From NCBI GenBank assembly GCA_017591395.1, contig WEDG01004483.1, positions 201,501 through 265,500 of the forward strand: DNA of 64,000 nucleotides, given 5' to 3'. The position numbers and the translations under genes were made by a program. A model generated the notes under the pieces. The model saw only the letters and a list, made by a program, of their open reading frames with translations. It searched no databases and was not told the origin of the DNA. Below, in pieces: positions 57,366 through 64,000 of the stretch; position 1 is the first letter of the stretch; each line of letters begins with the position of its first letter. The stretch is from Schistocephalus solidus. Lineage: Eukaryota; Platyhelminthes; Cestoda; Diphyllobothriidea; Diphyllobothriidae.

Positions 57366-60300
57366 GCAACCCTTTGCCATCCGCTGTGTGCTGCAGTTAT
57401 CCTTCGCCATATTAACACACTATTACATTTGCTTACTCTAAGTACACGTAAAAATTCCATGGGCTGGAAAAAGAGCATACGAAATACTACTATTCGGTAA
57501 CTTGAAATATGGCACTCCAGTTGACTGTTGTGAACCCGTTATTAGGTTAGCCAACCCTCCTTCAGATTCTCCCACCCTCACTCCTGGCATCAATTCCATT
57601 ACACCCACTATCATAGAGACCACATCTCTCTACTCATCGCCTGTTACCCCCACCACCGCCTTCGCCTTCACTACCACCACCACCATCAGCGATGGGGAAT
57701 CTCTTCTCAGCTGTCCTCAATGCGACCGCACATTCACCTCACGCATCGGCTTGTTCGGTCACTTGCGAATCCATCGTACAGAGACTGGTGAGCCAGTGCC
57801 CGGAGCACCAACACACAGCAGAGATCGCCGCCTCCACTGCCCTCACTGTCCTCGCGCATTCACTCATCGCATGGGCCTATTCGGTCACATGCGCATCCAT
57901 GACAGCGGAATTCAACACAATGCCGACAACACCGATACACCAGGCACACCCTCCACTCCTGCCATTCTTACCGCCACTGCCACCCCCACTACCATGAATG
58001 ACATTCCCCCCAGCCTCTACCAATTTCTCCTGCCCACACTGCGCCCACAACTTCAACTCACGCATCGGCCTGGTCGTTCACCTGTGAATCCATCGCACGG
58101 AGGCTGGTGAACCAGTGCCTGGGGCTCCGACATACAGTCAACGTGCCCGCCTCCACTGCCCTCATTGCTCCCGCACATTTACACACCGCATGGGCCTATT
58201 AGGACACATGCGCCTCCACGACAACCTACGGTAAACCACCGGAGGCTAAGCAACATCAGCGCACACTACCTACACAAATACATCGACAAAAACCTCACAA
58301 TCACCATTTACCAGAGTATATCACGGTTTCCTAGAAACCGTGGCTGAGAAGGCTGCAAATCTGACGCTTACACCAGTCCACGCCGTCGGCTCAGTGTATG
58401 TGTTGTGTGTGTCGAGTGGCTGACCAGTGGACTGGGAGTCAGACGGCGATGGCTCCTCCATACCCCCTGAGTAAGTAAATCCTGGTGTGTGCGTTATGGG
58501 GGCCAGGTCGTGCTGTGGCGCGCGAAGACGGGTACGCCGACCCGTCAGCCAATGCGCCCACTCCCACCTCAGACAACTGACTGGCTCGGACAGTGGTCTG
58601 ATGGTGGGGGTGGGGGAGAGAGTGAAGTCGACAGCTCAGCGCATTTTCCTCACTATAAACAATCTGACGCGCTTGAAAATATCACGGTGCGCTAAAAGCC
58701 GTGGCTTGGAAGGTTGCCAACTGACGGGATAACTCGGACCGCCTGGTCAGCCCAATTGTGTGTAGTGGCTGATTGGCGGACTGAGAGTCAGGCTGCAATG
58801 GCTCCTTCTTAATGTGGCCTTTATGGCACTCCCACTCCGTGGGATCCGAGCCAGGTGTGGTGGCACGCCCAGGGGCGGCTCCGGCCGCGCCAGCCACCTG
58901 CGCCCTTTCCCATCTCCGGTCATCTTGACTCTGTCTTGACACCGGGCTCAGGTGGAGGAGGAGGAGAGAGTGCGGTAGCTGCAGCGCAAGGCTACTATCG
59001 CTTAAAACTAATTCACGCGCAAGTCACCGTCCCTGCTCCACCCTTCCATGGCGCATACGGTGGACATCGTCGGACTACGACGGTCGAACTGTCAGGTTAG
59101 CGAGGTCGAAGGACCGTCAATACAAATATACACGGCGAGTATGAAGAGACTATACATGAAAACTAGTATTCTAAGCTGCCAATTAAAATATCTAGTTAAC
59201 TAGCACACGTCGTTAATGGTTATTCATAACCAAGTGACAAGACAGCGCGTTTACATAGGCAGCGAAGATAATCGAATGTGCGCGACCAGACCATGACCCC
59301 CAGGCAGACCAAAAACATGAAAATGTCAATAAACTTCAACGAATTGTAGCCACGCAATCAATTATCAGACATCTTAGGAACAAGCAACCCTACTGTGCTG
59401 TGTGCTGCAGTTATCCTACGCTATATTAATGCATTATTACATTTGCTAACTCTAAGTACACGTTTAGACCGGGATGGTTGGTAGCTTCTGGTGGCGTCTT
59501 GCAGACACCGCCTAGATGAGAAGATAACGCATTTAAGGAACAAGCAACCCTTTGCTGCAGTTATCCTACGCTATATTAACGCATTATTACATTTGCTAAC
59601 TCTAAGTACACGTAATAATTCCAAGGGCTGAAAAAAGAGCACACGAAAAACAATCAGTTTGTAACTTGAAATTGGCACTCCAGTGGACTGTTGTGAAACA
59701 GTAATTAGCTTAGCAAGGTCGACGAACCGTCAACGGCGGGTATGACAGGACTACACAGGAAAACTTGCATTCTAAGCTGCCAATTAGCATATGTTGTTAA
59801 CTAGCACACGTCGTTAAAGGTTAGGCGTAAAGAAGTGGCAAGACCGCGCTGTCAGATAGGCAGCGAAGATAAGCGAATGCGCGCGACCAGACCATGACCC
59901 CCAGCCAGACCAAAAACTTGAAAAAATGAAAAATGAAACTAATTGCAGCCACGCAATCAATTATCAGACATATGAGTCAGTTTTTAGGTAAAATGTACCG
60001 CTACAAACGACTGTCTTGGTTGACTCCACCATTACGAGCAGGCGTTGCAGACCTGCCCCTGGTAGGGAGAACCCACATTTAGAGTTATGTGTTTTCAAAC
60101 CAAAAAGTTAACTAATCAACGTTTAAACTCTCATTTATTGTCGCCTATGTAAATTAAACTCTGTAAAAGTCTAGTCCATTTGCCCTTATCTTATATGCTC
60201 ATACTACTTAGAGCATATCTCCTAGAGCACATGCACAAGCATACTCCTAGTAGGAAGCCGAGTCTTTTTTAAGAAATTCGGTAATAAAAGGGTGAGGTTT

Positions 60301-62518
60301 TGGTTTAAGGAGGTAGTACACTATTGAAAATATTGTTGTAGACTTAAGCGTGATTATTGGTAGCAGTCCGATACATGTTAATAGAGTACGAAAGGTGGTC
60401 GATGTCCACTACAATATTTCATGCGTACTGGAAAGTCCCTTCATAAAGATGTGAATGGAAAAATTTACTTCAGGAAAGATTCGTAGCATGTAGTCCGGAA
60501 AGTAACGAACGAATGGAAAATGGCGCCATAGTTAAGAAGCAGTAGGGAACGCGCTTCTTTCACTTAAAATGTCCGAGGAAGCCGCACTTTCCGACGAAGT
60601 GATTATAAGAAGAAATTATTTCCACATGCTTTCTATGCAATATGATGAAATTAATATTAACAGACAAGAAAGCAGCAAATTTAAAAACGGAAGTATCTAC
60701 CAGAAAGCGCATGGGGATGCTGAGGGACTCATGGATGATCCAAACCTCTCGCAGCTGTGTCATGCAGCGGCAGAAAACCGGCGGAACACGCATGTCTGGG
60801 CTTTTAGCTAGTACCTATGCTGGCAGCACGGCGTACTATGTAACCTCAGCGTGTGATTTAAAGATGCCCGAAGAATGCCCAGGTAAAATGAGACATAATG
60901 CCGAAATAAATTGCAGGCTCGTAGTAGCCTGACTATGTGCGCATGTTGCAACGCGTATCCTCACTTGCACGTGCGCACCAGTGACTGCCAATCCCGGCTG
61001 GCCAAACCGCCCAATCACCTTCAAGGCTGAATCACACGGCCTCGTTACTCTCACACTTGGGACGGTGTGTAACGAACCCGTTACGACAGAATTGTTTAAA
61101 TGGACTGGGAGCACTTTTCGCGTGGATCCCGGATGGGAACGGAGTGATCGAATGTCGGTTATTATGCCGGTGCCCCCTTCCACTTTCGAACGCTGAACCC
61201 CATCCCCAAGATTACCATCGCTGCTTATCAAATCGTTATCGTCCGCTCAATGTCAGCACCCCCTCATCCCGACCCTGCAAATGCCCACAGCGTTGCACTC
61301 CCCACCGGTTATCCAACGGACATGACAGAATTCGCCCCACTCCAAAAGGGACATAGCTTGATGTAACGCTCTTGTCCTTATTTTCTATCGTGTCCTTTCA
61401 TTCTTTTATATCCTTCTCCGATAGTTTGGTGCAGAATACACTATCATCCCAAATGGCGTCCCTTGGTCTTCTCTGCTCATAAGGAACCGGGCCAGAATGT
61501 CGCAGCGGCTAGGGCCTTCCCGAATACCTTAAGGCGCTGCGATAGCCTAGCTAAAACGATATTTTCAGTTGGAACGCATATTTAACAAGGGAGGTGCATG
61601 TTTCATGAGATTCGACAGCTGCAGCAACGAAAACAGTGTATAAGTGCTGACGATAGCGTCAGGCAGTAAAGGGGCGGGAGAGGGGGACAAACGGTCCAGT
61701 TGTAACTCACCCGGTAAAGTAGGAGATGACTTGGGTGATGGCTGCCTCTGGCATGAAGTACTTTTTGTTGAGCAGGGCCTCCATAACCATGGCTCGGGGG
61801 ATGGAGAATTCCTCCTCACAGGTCAGCGCCAGAGCGACTGCGGCGAAACGCGCCTTAATGGAGGCCTTCTTCACCAGGTGCGCCAACACGACGCCCTCGG
61901 TCTTGGTCATTTCAGACTGGCAGGGTTATGCAATGCAAAACACGAGGAGCAGTAAGGTGTACAAGGAACACATGTGAGAGCAGGTGAGCAAAAATTAATT
62001 AATCGTGCATCAATGGGGAATAGAAACTCCTTCACACAGGTGTGTTGAGGAGTAAACAAAGGAGGAGTAATGTTGCCCAACCCGTCATTCGCGTGCTCAG
62101 CCTTCATACAACAAGCATGCGATCAAGTTAGCCTACGTCGGAGCTGACAGGCGGTGAATCGAGTATAAGGGTGTATACATGCATGGGCGTGACATGTGTT
62201 AGATGACGGCTTCATGCCACACCAGCCACCGATACCAAACCCATTTATGGTCAATCGGCAGGCAAGTGGTGTATGGAGTGAGGCTGGTTGAGGTTATGGG
62301 CATAATTCTATAGGCATCGTCATTCACACTTACCCTGATCCAGGGAAGGAAAATTCCAGCAATGAATTCCTCCAAACGAAAGATGGAGGCAATGAGAGCT
62401 TCGAATAAGTGTACGCAGAGCCGCCTATTTTCAGTAATGTCCTGGCGGACCTTTGGAAGCACGTAGTTTTCATAAAAGCTAGAGTAAAGAGAGGGAGAGA
62501 CTGATGAGGTAAGCATAT
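56744..62518 (-). CDS. BYSL: Bystin-like (ENP1 family) gene, last three exons
   Basis: Bystin/Enp1 is a nucleolar factor for 18S rRNA processing and 40S subunit assembly. Minus-strand exons: 62518-62334, 61916-61711 and 56960-56744. They join in frame at GT-AG sites and give about 200 residues. The first has FYENYVLPKVRQDI and GIFLPWIR, matching the bystin region LLPRVRDD and GILIPLCE. The second has KTEGVVLAHLVKK and LLNKKYFMPEAAI, matching REAIIVGSII and LLDKKYALPYR. The join gives YFTGF (bystin FHFLGF), then PLIWFKCLLTFLENY (LPVLWHQCLLTLVQRY) and HPGITPELRALI (HPQLSPEIRREL). Order and spacing agree, but identity is moderate, so a divergent paralog is possible. 5' exons are not in the window. 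It converges on PEF copy B, whose stop is 1.4 kb away. The 4.7 kb last intron carries a retroelement. Confidence 0.75.
57368..57551 (+). repeat. Dispersed repeat copy and left flank of the zinc-finger insertion
   Basis: TGTGTGCTGCAGTTATCC, TAAGTACACGTAAAAATTCC, AACTTGAAATATGGCACTCCAGT and TGACTGTTGTGAA match 59545-59707. It ends in AGGTTAGC (57544-57551), the left target duplication. Confidence 0.75.
57552..58236 (+). pseudogene. Retroelement C2H2 zinc-finger protein, 4 fingers, frameshifted
   Basis: The frame open from 57502 to 58110 has a Thr/Ser/Pro-rich N-part, then finger 1 CPQC..TFTSRIGLFGHLRIH and finger 2 CPHC..AFTHRMGLFGHMRIH joined by RTETGEPVPGAPTHS. A frameshift near 58010 moves the rest to another frame: finger 3 CPHC..NFNSRIGLVVHL, stop, IH, and finger 4 CPHC..TFTHRMGLLGHMRLH, ending HDNLR and TAA at about 58234. 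Fingers 3-4 with the linker RTEAGEPVPGAPTYS repeat fingers 1-2, so a two-finger module was duplicated. It likely binds nucleic acid for the retroelement. No start of its own was found, consistent with being the end of a longer protein. Confidence 0.8.
58311..59093 (+). repeat. 3' region of the zinc-finger element, two tandem units
   Basis: Same two-unit structure as 8431-9110. Hairpins at 58322-58342 (9 bp, CTA loop) and 58683-58703 (CACGG...CCGTG). The shared TGGCTGA.T(G)G.GGACTG.GAGTCAG block occurs at 58418 and 58767. Confidence 0.75.
59098..59972. repeat. Tandem duplication of ~600 bp
   Basis: 59098-59370 and 59706-59972 are direct copies (TTCTAAGCTGCCAATTA, CTAGCACACGTCGTTAA, GGCAGCGAAGATAA, GCGACCAGACCATGACCCCC, ACGCAATCAATTATCAGACAT). 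Between them lie one partial and one full copy of the ~95 bp repeat (59385-59465, 59545-59645). Together with 57368-57551 this shows that an intronic unit was duplicated before the zinc-finger element landed in the first copy. Confidence 0.8.
60070..60840. repeat. Segmental duplication, copy B, fourth segment
   Basis: Partner of 29035-30310, lacking its internal 570 bp. The 80-codon frame 60569-60811 (MSEEAALSDEV...) looks protein-like but is broken in copy A and lies in the bystin-like intron on the other strand. Confidence 0.6.
60965..61540 (+). repeat. Dispersed repeat, fullest copy
   Basis: The ends match 27690-27990 and the middle matches 7527-7790, so this is the most complete copy of an unclassified ~570 bp repeat. 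In copy A the order relative to the neighbouring segment is reversed (27.7 kb before 29.0 kb), so the copies may have arisen independently by transposition. Confidence 0.6.
61711..61916 (-). CDS. BYSL: Bystin-like penultimate coding exon
   Basis: 206 nt between the acceptor ATAACCCTGCCAG and the donor ACCGG/GTGAGT. Starts SEMTKTEGVV in phase 0 and ends ISYFTG. Its G+C content is clearly higher than its surroundings, as expected for a real exon in this sequence. No copy in the A block. Confidence 0.8.
62334..62518 (-). CDS. BYSL: Bystin-like coding exon (first visible)
   Basis: 185 nt between the acceptor CAACATTTACAAG and the donor ATCAGG/GTAAGT. The first two bases complete a codon from an exon outside the window. 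Encodes MLTSSVSPSLYSSFYE, NYVLPKVRQD and GIFLPWIR. Missing from copy A, where about 70 unrelated bases take its place. Confidence 0.75.
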
Positions 62519-62832
62519 CTTGTAAATGTTGCAAGACAAACAGACGACTAAATTTTAATGGGAGAAGACTTTGAAATAATATTAATTTCATGTTTAATGA
62601 TGAATTGGCAGTCACCGATCAAGTTATGGGATATGGTTGGGGCTCCTTCTAGAGCCCTAGCAGGCATTCGTAGAGCAACTAGTAAAATATGCAGATAATG
62701 GAGAATCGAAAGATAGGGGGACCAGAATAGCAATTTTTGGCTTATAAGCCGTCATCAACATGTCTCGTAACTTAATCGGTGAGAGCTACTTCGTCATAAT
62801 TAATTTTCCAGATCACAACCGACAGTACAACG

Positions 62833-62975
62833 GGCCCGTGGCTCATTGGTAGAGCGTTTGACTCAATGACTTAAGATCCCGGTATCAAATCTCACTTGGT
62901 CCATACTTCGGATTGGGTCTGACTGGCTGATTATAGCTAATAAGAAAGAAATAGCCATTCCGGTCTCCCTTGTTC
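62833..62975 (+). mobile_element. tRNA-derived SINE, plus strand, only in copy B
   Basis: GGGCCCGTGGCTCATTGGTAGAGCG (A box), CCGGTATCAAATCTC (B box), then GACTGGCTGATTATAGCTAATAAGAAAGAAA and CATTCCGGTCTCCC. A minus-strand SINE end lies at 62730-62765 (also present in copy A at 32600-32635), again giving an inverted pair. Confidence 0.7.
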
Positions 62976-63759
62976 TTGTCCGTTTTCCATTGACTGCACT
63001 TTTATGTGTACGCATAATTTTCGTGCAAACAATCCAGCTAGCAGGGTGATGCACGGGATTCGTCAGAATCAACAGAAAACGTGATCTTGCTAGTGGCTTA
63101 TTTTCGCTGCACGAGAGAAGTTTGACTTCAAATAACGATCTTCGAGTTAAATTCACACTTTGATCACGTGGACTGGTGAGCACCGGATTCCAACGTCAGG
63201 ATGAAACGGAATCTCCACTTCCACGTGAATGGCAATTCATCATTGCAGCTAACAGAACGCGAACCTCCGACTTCGTAGTGGAGCTGGTGCCTCAAATTCC
63301 CCCTGACCAGGAAGCCCCGGTTTATGTCATGAGTCTTTAGGGAAATAGCGTTGTGGTATAGCTAGACGGTGACGGTAGATAAACATGAAACATTCGATCG
63401 CAGGCTCTCCTATACTTTTGGGCAATTCTTCGCGATAGTAACCAAATTTAAAAGTAAACCCTGTTCGATTACACAAAATAAACAGTGAATTATGGTTACT
63501 TATAAATAGATAGTAGAACGTTAGTAAACTAGTTAACATTGCCGATGTCGAAGTGCAAGGCGGCCAGTGGACACAATCGTCCATTTCCAGACAGGAGATG
63601 AACAAGAACGTTGTAAAGAGTACCGTAAGTTCACATCGCGGGTGAAGAATAAGGAAGTGCCCAGTCTGCCAGTCCATAAAATTTCGATTAAAACTGTCAT
63701 ATAAGGTTCCGAACAGAAAAAGAAACCCTGTAAGACTAAGTGGTATTTAAAATTTCAGC

Positions 63760-64000
63760 GTAGTGGATCTTGCGTGAAAAGCTTTCCAACCACGTAGTTG
63801 TATCATTCTCGAAACAAACTTCCATTTAGCAGCATGTATATTTTGATTTTATTATGGAAGTCCGTATAAATGTCGTCATATTTTCTGAAACAAAGGCGAC
63901 ATATTTCCACTTGCCATAAGAACTTATATGTTTTATCAATTGTCAAAATAAACATAGTATTACAAATTTTCTTAATTATTCACATTTTTGAGATGTTTGT
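63760..64000. other. No gene seen
   Basis: AT-rich end of the window beyond the duplication boundary. The upstream exons of the bystin-like gene should lie further right. Confidence 0.5.

Larger units (their letters stand above)
57552..59093 (+). mobile_element. Zinc-finger retroelement, 1.54 kb insertion
   Basis: Bounded by AGGTTAGC on both sides (57544-57551 and 59094-59101). The paralogous unit at 59545-59715 shows the uninterrupted site (AGCTTAGC, 59707-59714). The insert contains a C2H2 zinc-finger frame (57552-58236) and about 860 bp of noncoding 3' region in two hairpin-bearing units, ending GGTCGAACTGTC. No reverse transcriptase is inside. From recall, the same finger protein forms the end of a LINE polyprotein in diphyllobothriid genomes, so this is probably a 5'-truncated LINE copy. 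It lies in the last intron of the bystin-like gene, in the opposite orientation. Confidence 0.75.
62080..63755. repeat. Segmental duplication, copy B, fifth segment
   Basis: Partner of 32060-33245, with two extra blocks: the bystin-like exon (about 62270-62545) and a SINE (about 62790-63140). The shared sequence ends at TGGTATTTAAAATTTCAG. Confidence 0.8.

Noticed and set aside
60569..60811. 80-codon frame beginning MSEEAALSDEV as a small gene
   Set aside because: The duplicated sequence in copy A has a stop and a 570 bp interruption at the matching place, and no splice or domain evidence supports it.
61711..61916. Dynein light chain exon
   Set aside because: First impression from length and charge; the sequence order and joins fit bystin and lack the dynein light chain motifs.
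1..64000. CRISPR arrays, prokaryotic operons, phage or plasmid elements
   Set aside because: No spaced direct repeats of CRISPR type and no dense long frames; introns, LINEs and SINEs show eukaryotic DNA.

Overview
The window looks like nuclear DNA of a flatworm, most likely a diphyllobothriidean tapeworm (Spirometra / Dibothriocephalus / Schistocephalus type). The grounds are short introns in real genes, a large load of broken non-LTR retrotransposons, tRNA-derived SINEs, TTAGGG-like interstitial telomeric sequence, and a retroelement-borne C2H2 zinc-finger ORF of a kind I recall from those genomes (recall, not a search). Most of the 64 kb is transposon debris. Only two kinds of host gene could be supported.

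Host genes. (1) A penta-EF-hand (PEF, ALG-2/PDCD6-like) calcium-binding protein gene is present twice on the + strand (19432-20693 and 54099-55355). Each copy has introns of 34 and 33 nt and two alternative terminal coding exons of exactly 102 nt, each encoding a different fifth EF-hand. (2) A divergent bystin-like (ENP1 family, ribosome biogenesis) gene lies on the - strand. Its last three coding exons are at 62518-62334, 61916-61711 and 56960-56744, and its 5' exons lie beyond the window. A relic of its last exon, with one inserted T, is at 25909-26126. The PEF and bystin-like genes converge tail to tail, and the pair belongs to an old segmental duplication: copy A about 19.3-33.2 kb, copy B about 54.0-63.8 kb, both broken up by later insertions and losses.

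Layout. 1-8.4 kb: simple repeats, a minisatellite and mostly unassignable DNA. 8.4-9.5 kb: 3' modules of the zinc-finger retroelement. 9.9-13.4 kb: a large palindrome and nested minus-strand LINEs. 13.9-17.94 kb: a nearly full-length but frameshifted LINE with ORF1, endonuclease and reverse transcriptase. 17.9-18.3 kb: another LINE piece. 19.3-33.2 kb: duplication copy A. 33.2-34.3 kb: degenerate telomere-like array starting where duplication homology stops. 35.6-39.9 kb: an ~85-90 bp satellite split by a LINE. 40.1-41.5 kb: LINE scraps. 42.85-44.05 kb: Ty3/Gypsy integrase remnant. 44.1-49.4 kb: a LINE inside a LINE. 50.9-53.5 kb: more LINE remnants. 54.0-63.8 kb: duplication copy B, with a zinc-finger retroelement in the bystin-like intron.

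The points most worth following are the paired alternative EF5 exons kept in both PEF paralogs, the loss of one bystin-like copy, the zinc-finger element with target-site duplication and a paralogous empty site in the same window, and hairpins in two retroelement 3' regions, one with a compensatory change. All similarity statements come from reading the sequence by eye. No alignment or database search was run.
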